Assembly: GCA_030267565.1 (NCBI GenBank)
Contig: BRXU01000019.1
Span: 2,034,501-2,098,500, forward strand
DNA: 64,000 nt
Source: Pleodorina starrii
Taxonomy: Eukaryota; Chlorophyta; Chlorophyceae; Chlamydomonadales; Volvocaceae
Direction of reading: 5' to 3'
Shown: positions 11,101 to 23,594 of the stretch, piece after piece
Layout of the letters: each line of letters opens with the position of its first letter
How positions within the stretch are numbered: the first letter of the stretch is position 1
Translations under genes and position numbers: made by a program
The notes under the pieces: generated by a model
What the model was told of the DNA's origin: nothing
Database searches by the model: none
Seen by the model: only the letters and a program-made list of their open reading frames with translations

Positions 11101-12641
11101 CAGGCCGCGGCGGCCGTCCGAAGTGGACGAAGCCCAAGGCGCCGCGGGTGGCGGGGGCGGCTGCCGCTGCAATGCTGCGCGCTGCCAGCAGTCGGGAAGC
11201 TCGCCCACCCTGTACTTCGCGGAGCCGCTCCGTGATGCGCCCGGGCTGCTTGCGGACAGTTGGTCGCGCATGTGCGCGAGCGCGCTGGTGACGAGTCGAA
11301 GTGGCAGCGGGGTAGCCGGCGGCCATGGGTCCGGCGGCCGTCCCGCCGCCGCAGCGGCAAACGCAGGCGGGAGCGAAGCGCTGGAGGAGATGGCGGCGAC
11401 GGTGGAGGAGGAGGAGGACTGCCCTTGCTGCCAGCAGGACGAGTGGCAGCTGGGCGGGCTTTCGCTGCTGGTGCTCAGCCATTGCGATGTGGGCACCGCG
11501 GGGGGCAGCCACAGCAGCCGCGGTGGGCCGCCTGCAGCTCCCCTGCCCGCGCACGTGGTTGCGCTGGCGGGCGCATCTGGGCTCGCTGGTGGCGCCGCGC
11601 GACAGGCCGCCACGTCGGCCGCGGCCGCTGCGGTGGCGCTGCGGTACCCCGAGCTGGCCTGTCGGACGGAGCTGCTCTCAACCCGCCGCACCACCAACGC
11701 CGCTACCGTGGTAGGTCCATTGGCTGTGTATGGCCTGGGGGCGGAAGGTCTTTCTGATGCGCGTGCGGCTGAGTGATGCCGACCGCGCTGCTACTGCTGG
11801 AAGGATCGACCGAGCATTTGGTACCGCGGCAGGAGGGGGGGTATTTGCCATGGGGATCGCAAGCAGGTTCACATTACGTAAGACCGCTGGTTGTACCTGG
11901 CTGCTCACCGCGCTGCTGTCATGTGTGCTTACGGGGCAATCCCTTTCACTCAAGTACGCTGTCGTATCGTTCACGGGCCTCGGTCCGTAAGCGGCTAGCC
12001 CTCCGCCCCACTTACGCTCCTGAAGCCAACTGGACCAGCCACCTCATGACGGCACTGTGAGTTTACAAATTGGAAAGTGCGTGCGGTTCTGAACCGGTGC
12101 GTGTCCCGCCGTCTCGCCTGCCTCGCTTCCACAACTCAGGTCGTGGTTGTGGACCCGGGCGACGGGGCGCTACTGGCCCAGCAGTGCCTCGACCGCGGGG
12201 CGCTCCAGCGGCTGGCGACCGAACGAAGCGCACAGGTTAGTTGATAACGGCTTTCGTAGCAGCTTGGCACGGCTGCTGAGTTCGGGGTTCGTCCGGGAGG
12301 GGCCTGGGCTCAAGCTCGGGCGGGTGGAAGGCACCTGTGTCGAGCGCAGCCGTCAAGAACTGCTGATAACGGCAGATAGTTGATTTGCGACTTTGTAAAG
12401 CGACTTTCTGTTTTTTGTTGCTCCTGATGCGGTGCCATTTCCATGCTCTCAAGCACCTCACTCCCTTAAACGCCCCCTTGCGCCTTTGCTGCGGCTGCTG
12501 CTGCTGCTGCAGGGCGACTGCTGGCAGCTGGTGCACGATTTGCTGAGTGAGCTGCAGCGACTGCCGCCTGGTCCCTACATGCTGCGCATGGACGCCGTCG
12601 CGCAGTCCCTTGAGCTGCGGGGAGTAGGACGTGGCGAGTAG
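8110..12641 (+). CDS. Unrecognised low-complexity protein
   Basis: I do not recognise this protein. Five exons with matching phases: 8110-8171, 8750-8840, 9131-11710, 12140-12235, 12513-12641; about 985 aa. The N-terminus (residues 1-65) has a basic, aromatic segment (YRAYRRAQATHYTAYMQRK) and a likely helix (SSLNQLLRKWEEAG). The very long third exon is mostly Gln-, Gly-, Ala- and Pro-rich, with islands such as LYRRWSLTSLATQLAGISG, SELWDLLLLNLPF, a Cys-rich stretch (CAGCCCCGGGG) and an acidic run. The C-terminal 75 residues are ordered (VVVVDPGDGALLAQQCLD, WQLVHDLLSELQRLPPG). The long, uninterrupted frame and clean splice sites argue that it is real. It could be a scaffold or regulatory protein, but nothing in the sequence decides. 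A small exon inside the 8172-8749 intron may be missing. Confidence 0.68.
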
Positions 12642-12997
12642 CACGTGGGCCGCTGGGCGTACGCCCACGGGTCGCGTGGGCGTAAGCCCGGCCCGAGAAG
12701 GCGGTGTCCTGGGCGTGGCATTAGGTCTTGGCTCCCCCCCATCGTCGGTCCAGCAGTTAGGGCATCCTGCATGGCCTCTGCCTTGCGCCTTGGGCTGAGG
12801 TGCAAGGGCGGTCGCCAGCGTGCGCACCTAGCAACACATTCAACGAGTTGCGTAATGACGTGTGCGTGTGAGCAAAAGGAGGCGTGCGCAGAAATTTTGC
12901 GGCAGACGCGTACCTGGGTCCGGCAGGGCCGACGTGTTACAGGATGTGTCAGGACTTCCGGCCCGCTCGTTTCAGCGCTGCGATACACGCCGCATCC

Positions 12998-13002
12998 TGT
13001 AA
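12998..13002 (+). terminator. TGTAA poly(A) signal candidate
   Basis: TGTAAC on the plus strand, about 357 nt past the stop of the unknown gene at 12641. It is the first TGTAA seen downstream. Confidence 0.4.
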
Positions 13003-13599
13003 CAGCTCTCCGGCTAATTGCGGAGAGGGGTTTGTAGAGGTCGTGCGTGCATGGTGCCCGCTCCCGGTGCTTAGAAGGGGCCTTGCCGGCTGTCAGGGTG
13101 ATGTCGGTATCAGTTTTCATAAAAAGGGTGGGCAGCATCCGGTCGGCTGGGTACATTTCCCTGATTTTGCTGTTAACCCTTAGAAGGGAGTTAACCCAAT
13201 GTTCGAGACGTCTTAACGTGACGAAATGCCTTGCTGTAGCGCATAATGCGGCGGCAAACCTCTGTCATACACCGGACCCAACTTTTCTACGTAGTTATCA
13301 ACTCGCAAAAAGCAATCACGTCGAATGTGCAGCAATGGGAAGGCAAGGTCTTGGCACAGGAAAGACTTTGACACGCTGCATTTTCATAATAAGTGTACAG
13401 GCCCAGTCAACGGGTCACAAGACTGCAGCGCGCCGAACATACCCTTTCGCGCACTCAGACAAACGCGGACACGGACAACACGGAGCTTCCGACATAACAC
13501 TTTTGACGTTCCCAGTCTTCGTTCTCCGCCCACCCACGGCACACATGACAACGGCAGGTGCACACCAGGAAGGGCACCGATACCCGCCAGCCAGCCAAA

Positions 13600-13679
13600 C
13601 AACCAGAGCGCTTACCCAGCCACACGCCCGCATCCCGCAAGCCCCACAACCAAAGCGCGTACCCAGCCACACGCGCGCA
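13600..13679. repeat. Imperfect 47-bp tandem repeat
   Basis: The segments from 13600 and from 13647 share about 33 nt with four mismatches (core tacccagccacacg), offset by 47 bp. Intergenic, with no coding role seen. Confidence 0.6.
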
Positions 13680-14251
13680 ACCTGCAGCACCGACACGCTT
13701 CCCCCCCGGTCGACACCCCGCCCCCAAGTCGACCTCTCATTCCTGCGCCGTCCGCTCATATAGGCTCCTGCACGCCATATCGTATCATATCGTATCTAAT
13801 TTGCGAATATGCCCACTCCGTACTAGTTTTTGACACCTTCACACAACTGCCGCGGATGCAGGTGGGCTGTAGGACAAGCCTTCCGCGCGCGCACCATGCG
13901 CGAACGCGCTATTTTCTTTGCTTTTTTAAAACAGTTAACTCCGCAGACAAGGTGTCAGCACAAGTATTGCTGCACGCCCATTACCAGGCCAAGCCGAATC
14001 GTCAGTACTGCACCTCCATCCTAGACGACTCTAGACAGACTGCCAAGGGCAGAGAAAACACGCGGCACAAGCGGTCGGAATGACACACGCCTGTCAGCCC
14101 CTAACATCACAGGGGAAAAAACTTCAAAAATGAGCTCCCAACTATGTTTCTCGTCCCTGCCTACAAATCAGCCCTGCCTTGAAGCAGAGCACCCAGTTCG
14201 CCGCAGCTGGGCATGCAGCGCGTCGAAGGCCGCCGGCCCAGGCGTCCCTGC

Positions 14252-17200
14252 TTATTTTGCCGCAACCGCCTCCGTCGCCGCAGTCTCGGCGGCAACCTTC
14301 ACCGGCGCTGCTTTCGCGCCCTCTCCAGCGGCCTTATCGGCCGCCGCCTTCTCCTCCACCTTCGCGGCCTTCTTCTCCGCCTTCTCCTGCAGCGAGGGGC
14401 GCGGAACACGGGACCCATGTTGAGAGACCTGGGACTGGCGCTCAAGGAAGCGTGTTGGCGCAATTATAGAACGCGCCGCGGGTTTCCAGCATGACCCATA
14501 GCCTAGCAGTTTTGTTCGCAACCCCCTCGCGCTCAAGCGGTTTGTGGTGGGGGATCAATGAGACAGCCGCCCAACACCTCGTCCTTACGATTAATACGGT
14601 AGCCCCCCCGGCTTTTTCGAACGCCGCCACTGTAGGTTTTCGAAGTGAAATTGATTGCAGACAAGGTTATGTGTGCGCTCGGCACGAGCGGACTCGGTAA
14701 AAGCCGTTGTTGCGTACGGCAGGACCGTACAGGGCTAACAAACTTTACAAAGACTGTGACGGAAAAAGTATATTTCGCGCGTCCATATTGCCAGCACATA
14801 CAGGTCTCCGCTGCAGCTTCTGCTTAATCAGGAGGTCGAGAGGCAGAGTCACCGTCGGTACCCAGGTCCGCCTCCTCCCACGGAAGCAAGCACACTATTG
14901 TTTACTGCTCAATGCACCTCTTCCTCCGTATGACCCCCCAGCGGCAAGGCAAGTATTCGCAAAAACTGACATTAGAACACACCGTGCATCGCCTCGACCG
15001 CTCACTTACCGCCTGGCGCCGTGCGTTCTCCCGCTTGAAGTCCTCGGAGGACTTGTACTCGGTCTCCAGCAGGGACTTCAGCTGTGTGGTCACATCATCC
15101 GACGCGGGGCGATTCGTCATTCTCAAGTCATAAGTGAGCATCCACATGCTAGTCATGACAATATTTCGCTTTTGGGAGTGTGCGCCATGCCCACCCATAG
15201 GACATTGGAGACAACGTTGCGGATAGTATCCAGGCGCAGGCTACATCGGTGCCACCCAAATGGTATAAAACTCGAACGCGAAGCGCAAGCCGCGTCTCGA
15301 AGAGATGTGTTGCTCTGCAAAATGCTACCCGCCCTTCGTCCGCGCCCCTCTGGGATTAGACAGCTAGCCGTAAACAAAAACGTCACTTAAACGTATGCGC
15401 GTCCCACAGCAGATACGCCCCCATACAACGCCTCACAGCTTCGCGCCGCGCCTCACCCTCGGATGGATTTCCAAGTTGCTGTCCTTGGGGACGCCCGCGT
15501 AGTAGTGGAACGCCCAGAACTTCTCCAGGCCGTACAGGCTGTCGTACGCGTCGAAGTCCTTGATGGTCATATCCTCGAACTCCTTGTAGAGGTCCGCGCG
15601 GAACGTCTTCTCCAGCCCATAGCTGTAAAAGCGGAAGAGGCACTCCATGCCGTAGTGGTACTGCGCGGCGGCATCCTCCTCCGCGTACTTGCGGAAGTCG
15701 ATGTACATCTTCTCATTGAAGTTGTCACGCAGAAAGTAGCACCAAAACCGGAAAAGCGTGTTCATCTCCTCGCTCTGACCAACGCCTGGATTCAGGGACA
15801 AAGGACGCAAAGGACAGCTCGCAATCGCTTCAGCATGCCGCCATGAGGTATGGAATTCAGGATCGAACGCCTTTCAAAGGCATCAGCGGGTACCAACCAA
15901 ACCGCCTTCTGGGATGTAAGCGTGCCCACCAAGATAGTTAGAAACCGGCAAGACCGTACAGACTCTTCAGGGTATGCATGGGACCTCTGCTCTTGCCCCG
16001 AACTCAATAACCCGTCCTGGGAATCTCCCCCGCAACATTGGCCAATATGCCATGCGCATGCGTGCCCCGCCCCCCAGTCATCTCCGCTCACCTTTGGCGG
16101 ACCGGTCCTCGATGCAGCGCTTGAACCACTTCATGTACTTGATCTGCTTGAAACCGTTCTCCTCCAGCAGCGCGTACGACGGGTGCTGGAACTTGGGCAG
16201 GGGCACACTGCCGCCCCGCCCGGTGGGCGACGAGCCCAGCACGGCGCCGTGGCGCTTGTACGAGCCACCAAAGCTCGAAGCCATCGAGCCGCTGGGGCTG
16301 GTGCCGAACAGGCCGTTGCCCTCCGGTGGCGTCGCGCCCATGAGCCAGCCCACAGCACCGCCGCTGGGGGGAGAGGTACCCGACAGCGAGTCACCCATGC
16401 GCTTGTGCCCGCCGCGACTGTAGCTGTGGCCGCCCATCCCGTAGCTGCCAGAGCTCTTGGGCAGGGATGACCCATAGAAGTGCATGCCTTGGATGGGAGG
16501 CGCCTGCTGCCGGCCCGCGGCGCCCCCGCCGTGCGGCCCCTTTGGCGGCTTTGACGTGTGGTGGCGCGAGGACTTGTGGATCTGCTGCGGTGCGGACAAA
16601 AAGGGCCAGGGCAAAGGAATTAACATGCATGACTCGATCAGCTGGGATCAAGCATACCTTGGCTCGAGCTCGCCTATACCGAGCTGGTATAGGTGAGGAC
16701 CGCCGCCGGCTTTGCTCGAGCCCCAGGCGCAACCCCCCAGGATCCTCCAAAGAGGGCCAATCAAACTTCCAAAAACAGTACAACATCGAAGGATCCAGCT
16801 TATGATGGAAAAACCCGACTTGCGAAATGGAGATCCTACCTCGGCCAGTTCCCGCTCGTACATGGCCAGCCCATCGGCAATGAGGCAGCTCGAGGAGTTA
16901 TCCAGCTTGCCAGCAGCACCCCCGCGGCCGCCAACCTTGCGCGAGGGCGTAACCACAATCAGCTTCTCCAGCACATCGCGGTCGCTCATGGCGTTGACCA
17001 CGTCCTCCTCCTCCTCACGCTCCGCAGCAGCGTCCTCGTCCTGCTCCTATAGGGTTGAACCAGCGAAATGAACCGGAGCGACTTGACGGAGAAACAATGA
17101 ATGCCGAGCAACATATACGTTGACCGCATCTACCCACACCTGGTCGCTGATGTGACCGATGCCAACCGCCATGCAACCGCCATGACAATAGTAGCAGGTG

Positions 17201-20123
17201 TGGATCATCCCTATGCGCCCCCAGGTGAGAGCCCAAGACGTAAGCCTGCGCAACGTAACTATTGGTCGGCGGTGTTGAATTCTGAACCGCTGCTGCCACC
17301 GCCCAACACGCTGTCCTTTCATGTGCACTGGCGTTGCGTCTCGCGCGCATCATTGGAAAAAGAAACCCCCTCAACAGCTGACCAAGCATACCTCATCCAT
17401 AGCGAACAAGTCCTCGTCCTCATCGTCCGCCTTCGCCGGCTTCGGGCTCGCCGGCTTCCCCGCGGCCGCGCCCGGTGTACGGGGAGTTGCAAAGACCCCC
17501 GCTGCTGCTGATGCGGACTTCGTGGGCGGCGGCGTCGCGGCCGACTGAGCACCTCCATGCGAGCCGCCGCCAGCTGCTGCAGCTAACGACGACGGCGAGA
17601 CAGTGCCGTCCCCTGGTCCGGGCACAGCTGTTTGTTGCTGGTCGCCGGGCTTGGCCTCCACGCCCTCCGCTCCAGCTGGGCTGCCGCCCTTGCTGGACGA
17701 GGGGCTGCTGCCATCACTTGCAGTGTTCGCCGGGGCGGCTGCGGCAGGGGCCGCCTTGATGGCTGCGGGGTTGTGCGACAGATCCCGCTGCTGCGGTGGC
17801 AAGATCCAGCGATCCCAGTTCTCGCGCGCACGGAGCATGGTGCTGTCGCTGGACACCTCCACAATCGGCGAATCGGCCATTGCGTCTACAATTAGGGTCC
17901 AGTCAAGCGTCAGGATCCGCACGCGGTTAAAGTTCGCCACCACTGCCAAGGGAATCCATCCGTTGTCGTCCATCTTGGATCGCAGGAAAATGTCCTTGCA
18001 GAGATTTTCCACGCTGAAATAATAATCAATCTGCTTGCGCACCGCTTCCGCCAGCATCTGCTTCGTCTGCGCCTTATCCGTGGGCCCGGCAGCGCCGAAT
18101 GGGGCCGTCGGATAAAACATGCCCCCAGCGTAATATCCGTTGTAGTTGTACTGCGCCTGCTGCGCAGTGGGCGGCACCGGCGCAGAAATATAGGGCCCCA
18201 TCGTGTTTGGGTTTGCCTGCGCCTGCGAGGTACTGGTGCCGCTGCTGTGATACGCTGCACTTGAGCTCGCGCTGCCGCGTCCACCGCTCCCGCCCCGGCC
18301 GCGCCCACGGCCCCGGCCGCCCTCCGGCCGGCCACCCTCGCCACTCCCACGGCCGCCGCTGCGGCCTTCTCTCGAGCTGCTGCCATCAGCGCCCGACGTC
18401 GTCGGCAAATCCGACTTGCGGGTCCAAGAGGATGCTGCGTCCGCCTGGCCCTCGGAGGCGAAGTTGCGCCGCCCCTCCCGCCCAGCCGCGTTATTTCCAC
18501 CGCGGCCGCTGCCGCCGCCTGCGCCCCGGCCGCCGCTTGACGCCCCGCGACCAGCAGATGCATTGCCAGGGCCGCTGGTGCTGGCACCCTGTCCCTTGTC
18601 GGACTTGGCGCCGCCATCCTCTGCACCCTCTACCTGCCGGCTGCTACCGTTGATGCCGTCCTGAAGCGCCGACACAGGCAAGCGAACGGGTTTGCCCCTG
18701 CCCTTGCCAGCTGAGCTGCCTCCTGTCTCCTTCTCCTTGGCAGCCTCCTGTAGCAAGACCATCAGGGGATGGAAGGAGCACCGTTCGGACGTGCAGCGTG
18801 CGCCAACGCAAGAGCATCACGCACTAATTACCACCAGGACACGTGGACCTAGTGCTTTCAGAACCACACACAGCAGGATATGCTTGGGTTACACGTCATG
18901 GGGCATCAGATGCTTGCACATGGTGAGAACGATGCAATACTGACGCCGCTAACGAGACCCAGGCGCCCCACAATGACGTGGCCAAGCACGGGCGCCATTG
19001 GCTTCAGCGTGGCAGAACGGGATACCCGGAGGGTGAAGCTAGGCTGGGATGTAAGAGCCCCAAGGGTTGTCATGACGATCCCACGCGGTGGAACAGTCGA
19101 TCCTTCCCAATCCCACCGTGGCCCCGGGGGAAGCCCCGCTGCTGGTTGCCGCCGCTGGCTGTCCCTCTTGGCGATCCCGCTTCTTGACGGGCTGCTTTGC
19201 GTCACCCAACGTCGGCCAGTCCGACTGGCCGACATCGCTCAGCGGCGTAACTTGCTGCTCCGACGCAGGCTGCGCGAACAACAGCGGAAAGCCAGTGTCA
19301 GTAAACGTACTCCGAGTTGTTCATCGAGGCATCCAGCCGTCCATCACAGACGACTGACGATGCTTGATGACGTAAGGGCTAAACCATCCGCGGGAACTGC
19401 AAAGCAATACGCGCACCTTTTTCCAGGCTGGCTTGCTGACCGGCTTGCTGGCAGCGTCCTGCAATTCAATCAGCGACGAGGCCATGACTTATATGATTCG
19501 AAAGGACAATTTGAATCTTAGCGTTCTTACTCAGCAAGGTGACAATCATTGCCGGGGGCATTATCCACCGCCGCGTACACGGAACCTCGCCCTCACCTTG
19601 ACCTTATCGTCAGACGACGAATTGGAGCCCCTTTCCACTGCTTCTTGGGTACCATTAGCAGGGGCAGCAGCCGCCACCTTCTGCTCTGCTGGCTGCGTGT
19701 CTGGCTTCGTGCCCTCCTCCTTCGCAGTCACCGCCGGCTGAGGCTCTTTGGAGCTTGCCGGTGCAACACCTTCGCTCGGGGTCGGCACCGGCTCGGCCTT
19801 CTTGCCGTCGCTGCTGCTTGTGCGCGGCGGCTGCACAGTGTTGTTTTCCACAGGGGCCGCCTCTTCCTTAGCATCCCCTGTTGCGGACTTCGCCTTTGGC
19901 TCCTGCTTTAAGACTTGAGCCCAGCCGCTCTTCTTCGCAACCGTGCCCTCCTCCTGCGCACCAGCGATGGGACAAATTGATGCGCCTTGAGCCCAATTGG
20001 CGCAATAGAGCAAACGAGCGCAATCCTTTTCACATCTTCAGAAGATGCCCAATTCATTACCTTGCCAGGTTGAGGAGCCGGAGGCGCACTGGCCACCACT
20101 TCCTTGCCCTCGGCGACCGACAT
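14252..20123 (-). CDS. LARP1: La-related protein 1 (LARP1)
   Basis: Cytoplasmic RNA-binding protein; family members bind the cap and TOP mRNAs and control translation and stability of ribosomal protein mRNAs. Ten exons: 20061-20123, 19597-19953, 19417-19458, 19117-19269, 17392-18747, 16840-17046, 16092-16584, 15457-15785, 15010-15081, 14252-14386; about 1068 aa. The N-terminus has SGWAQVLK and SDWPTLGDA motifs typical of LARP1. A Gly-Arg tract precedes the La motif (about residues 430-515; [32 protein letters not shown]). All three C-terminal DM15 repeats are present (about 870-1024: [58 protein letters not shown]). The tail is Lys/Ala-rich. The donor at 19117 was chosen by phase and is less certain than the others. 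I saw no TGTAA close to the stop. Confidence 0.93.
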
Positions 20124-20728
20124 ACCCGCACTTCCAGGCAGGCCTGGCCCGGCGGAGCTGGGAGCTTGCAGCTTCTGACTAGAAACACATGTCGACGGCC
20201 AAAGCTGTTGGTTCACGGATGGTCGCCAAATAAGACTGCTAGGTTGTCAATTGCAGAAGCTATTCGTGGATATAAGGTTCCCGATCCCTCCTGACCTTCC
20301 TAACAGGACTTCTCCTGAATGATTGGCGATGGCAGGGGCAACAACTGGGATGCTGGAGATTTTGGCCAAGTACGACATCGTACAAACCGGTTGAAGTTGG
20401 TTAGGACAGCTCTACAGGTGTACACAATTCTAGAGAAGGCGGACTCGTAGGAACACAGCAGTCGCTTATGGAGCATTCGAAGCCTTTTCTTATCACTTCA
20501 ATTTCATACTGTATGTCAGAACATATTGCTTACCCTGTGCACGGTTTGCCCCCTCGTCAATTGTTGTTCGCTGACGCACGATTGGCTGCCACTGAAAGCA
20601 TTGCCGAGCCTTTAGGAACTATTTTCATTGACAGTTGATGTAAATCGTCCGGCACCGACAAATGAGGCAGCAGTAGATTTGCTTCCCCGTAGGACAGGCT
20701 TGCCCAGCACGGAGCTCTTGACGACCCC
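20124..20728. promoter_or_regulatory. Divergent promoter, LARP1 and TMEM231
   Basis: 605 bp between the two start codons, transcribed outward on both sides. Less GC-rich than the flanking exons. No clear TATA box or other site was recognised. Confidence 0.45.
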
Positions 20729-23070
20729 ATGGTGCAGGTGGGGCAATCGGGGACAACAGACAATGGCGGTTACATAAACGGGGATCCTTGGGGTTCATTG
20801 GTAAAGTCAGGCGATGCACCTATCTTCACTGTGTAGGTTTATAAGGAGCCACTATGTAGGCGATACTACGGGAGTGTGCTTGGTGATGCGGCTTTATTTC
20901 GCCTCTCGGCCTATTTGGCGGCAATTGTGTTGGCGCTCGTCATTGCATACGCCACGGGCGGCTTCTGGGTCCGTTTAAAGCCCGTAAATGTGCAAGCAAC
21001 AGTCCATTACACGCAGGACGCCCTTTTGATCTTTGAGGTAGGTCCGCTATGGCCGCACCAACCGCTCCTCCCCGCCCGCGTGGGTGGGGTCGCGTTGCCT
21101 CAAACCCCAACCCAACTTCCGCACCCACAGGGGCAGTCGAGCGGACAGACGCTAGTATGGAGTACATCAGACACGACGAATGCCGTGTTTTCGAACAATT
21201 TTGCTCCAGCCAGCGTCCAGGTGCGTATGCAGAAACGGACAGGACGATGCGCTGCCGCGCATCCAACGTGTAAGCCATCGATCGTGCAGCAGTAGGAAGC
21301 GACGGGTGCGAGGGGAATAAGGGACACGTCGGTCGCAGCTTTATTATGAAGCCGGACAGTCTCTTTGCGATGGCGCGATGACATCTGTGTCCTGTGCTGA
21401 CCTGGGCTTGGAACCGCAGGTTTCGGATGAGGACCTCAATAACGACGGCAAACCTGACATTATCAACTTCCGGGCCTCCGTGGCAAGCAGCTTCCCCATT
21501 CATAGCGTGAAAGCGCTGCTGCAGTTCACTTACTCGTTAGCAGTAAGCCGGCGTGCGCGCGGGGCACACTGGGCGGGGCGTGTACGTCACAGCCTTCGGG
21601 CAACATACATCGCCGTATGGCACATGGGATACCGTCTGGTCCAAGAGGCCGTTACGTAAACCACATGGTGCAGGTTGGGTTTCCTCGAACCATGCCTTGT
21701 GTCACGGAGATGTGCCGGGTGGCACATGACGCTGGTTACTTGAGGAAAGGACCGTGCGAAGTTTGACGTGACTGCCATTTGACGCGTCTGATCAAGGCGC
21801 ACCTGTGCGGGACTGTGTGCAAAGTGTACAGCTTCTTTGATCCTGTCTCCTTCGATTAGGCTAGGATGGCCGGATACGTAAGATGTCCTGGTCCTTGGCG
21901 GGTGGTTTTTGGTTTGGGCATGCAGCGATGAGAACCGTTGTGAACGCCCTCGCCACGCCACGCTTCACATCTGTGCTGTGCCACGTGACCGAATATGCAC
22001 CGCAGGGGAATTTGCAGCTGGACATGTACTCCCTGGCGTATCTGGCCTACAGTTCGCCCGTCCAGGGAGACACCTTGTTCACTGACGGGGAGGTGAGGTC
22101 CGTCGCATCACGATGGGTCGGTTGCGGCTGCCAGCAATGTGTATGGAGGAGTGGACTGATATAAATGGAAGGAACGGGTCCTGTGTCCTCGCAGCTGGTC
22201 CTACAAGCGAAAAACCAGATTGGAGACCGGCGATACAACTCCGTCTATAATGTTCCCATCTTAAACTCAACGACGCCCAGCGTCCAGACGGCAGTGCAGG
22301 TGGGCGCGCATTCGTATGTCTTCATTTCGGCTCTGCTGGGCCTCTTGCTGCAAGCCGACAATCTGCAGCCGCGCCCATGTGGTGACCCATGGGTCACGAA
22401 ATCTCACGCACCAACCTTCTAAATCACATGCCGTTAGCCTCACTACTGGTTTGCCGCCTTGGTCGCAGCCGACCCTTGCGCTGGAGATGCAAAGCATCCT
22501 GAGCAACTACCTGAGCCGGAACTACACAACTCTTTACACGAATAACTACCCCGTGTGGACGGTAAGGGGTTGCTCAGTGGTGTCCGTCCGCGTTCCGACT
22601 GCATTGGGCCCACACCCGCTTGACGGCTCGAAATTCCTCTCGTCATAACAGGCAGGGACACGCAATAGCTTTGAGCTACGCATGCGAATCCGAATACCAC
22701 CTAACCAGGTGGCGTATTACCGGTAAGTGCACCCATGACTGGGTTGAAAGCTGTTCCAGGGCTTGGCTCATGCGTTAGCCTGTACGATACCTGTAGTGTC
22801 TCCTGCTTTGGCGTATCCACCACTTTCCTAAACCGCTTCTTGTACAGCCCGGCGGTCGGCCGTTTGAAGTGCGCCTTTATGTCCCCCAAAACCGGTACTG
22901 GCTCCAGGCCGCAGACGATTGAGATGCTCAAGTTCGGGTGGATTCAGTGGCTGGCTACGTTCATAGTGCTATGGTACCTTATCCAATGGGCGGAGTGGTT
23001 TGTGTTCTCTTTCCGGCTGGTGGGGGCGCGCATCGTGTCTGACTTCCAGCCACAAAAGCAGCGCTTTTAG
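20729..23070 (+). CDS. TMEM231: Transmembrane protein 231 (ciliary transition zone)
   Basis: Two-pass membrane protein of the MKS complex at the ciliary transition zone, which gates entry of proteins into the cilium. Ten exons: 20729-20737, 20837-21037, 21131-21220, 21420-21542, 22006-22092, 22195-22299, 22469-22561, 22652-22722, 22848-22854, 22915-23070; about 313 aa, close to animal TMEM231. An N-terminal membrane segment (AAIVLALVIAYATGGFW) is followed by the ciliary lumenal-type core with DEDLNNDGKPD, LQFTYSLA and QVAYYRP, and a second membrane segment (ATFIVLWYLIQWAEWFVF) after EMLKFGWIQW. The first exon carries only Met-Val-Gln. The 7-nt exon is inferred because it restores frame and yields YRPAT/IEMLKF, which fits the family. 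These two are the least certain exons. Confidence 0.88.
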
Positions 23071-23233
23071 AGTTCAGGTGTACGGACAAGAAGGAAGTGT
23101 GTTACACGACGTGTGCCGATGCGCCATCCCGCTGACGTCGGACCCCGCCGCCAGTATCGCATTCGTAGGCCGGGCCAGGGCGCGCGGCGGGTGCTTTTCA
23201 ACGCCGGTTATGAGGGTCATTAGAAACAACAGC

Positions 23234-23238
23234 TGTAA
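23234..23238 (+). terminator. TGTAA poly(A) signal of TMEM231
   Basis: TGTAAC about 164 nt past the TMEM231 stop codon. Confidence 0.6.
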
Positions 23239-23349
23239 CCTGTGCAACCATGCCTCAACAGTTGCATGACCTCGGGCACGCGCCGTCGGTTGTAAGGCCA
23301 AGACAAAGCCAGAACTAAGCTATAATGGTTCGCTGCCGTCAGCACCGTG

Positions 23350-23354
23350 TTACA
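23350..23354 (-). terminator. TGTAA poly(A) signal of the AP2 gene
   Basis: TGTAA on the minus strand, about 241 nt past the AP2-gene stop at 23595. Another copy lies at 23102-23106. Confidence 0.45.
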
Positions 23355-23594
23355 TGGGCGGGCAAAGGCCCAGCAATAAACGCCCTCTTGGGCGACCGCT
23401 CTTACGATTTCTGTCAAACGGGCACGCCAGGGACAGAAGTACTTGAGCAGTTAACGAATCCCGTGAGCAAGTTCCAGACCCGGATCTCCTGGTTTTCCGT
23501 TCAACATTTAAGCCAACGGGTATCCACCAGGTACCTATCGTAGACAACTCACATCAGGGTTGCACTGGTCGTCAGTCAAGTAGTAGCCGAGTCT

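Larger units (their letters stand above)
12642..14251. other. Intergenic region between convergent genes
   Basis: Contains the 3' UTR of the unknown gene (TGTAA at 12998-13002, about 360 nt after its stop) and the 3' flank of LARP1. The middle is C/A-rich and holds an imperfect 47-bp tandem repeat. Open frames here follow the base composition and show no domain. Confidence 0.5.
23071..23594. other. Convergent 3' ends of TMEM231 and AP2 gene
   Basis: Both genes end here. TGTAA lies at 23234-23238 on the plus strand, and TGTAA reads on the minus strand at 23350-23354, so the two transcripts may end close together or overlap slightly. Confidence 0.55.

Noticed and set aside
10663..11697. 344-codon minus-strand ORF opposite the unknown gene
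   Set aside because: Could rival the plus-strand call, but the plus frame is far longer, and its splice sites at both ends keep phase with further exons. The minus frame has no flanking exons.
13047..14083. Overlapping plus-strand ORFs of 238 and 252 codons
   Set aside because: They follow a C/A-rich repeat tract; the translations are Pro/Thr/His-rich without domains and lie past a likely poly(A) site.
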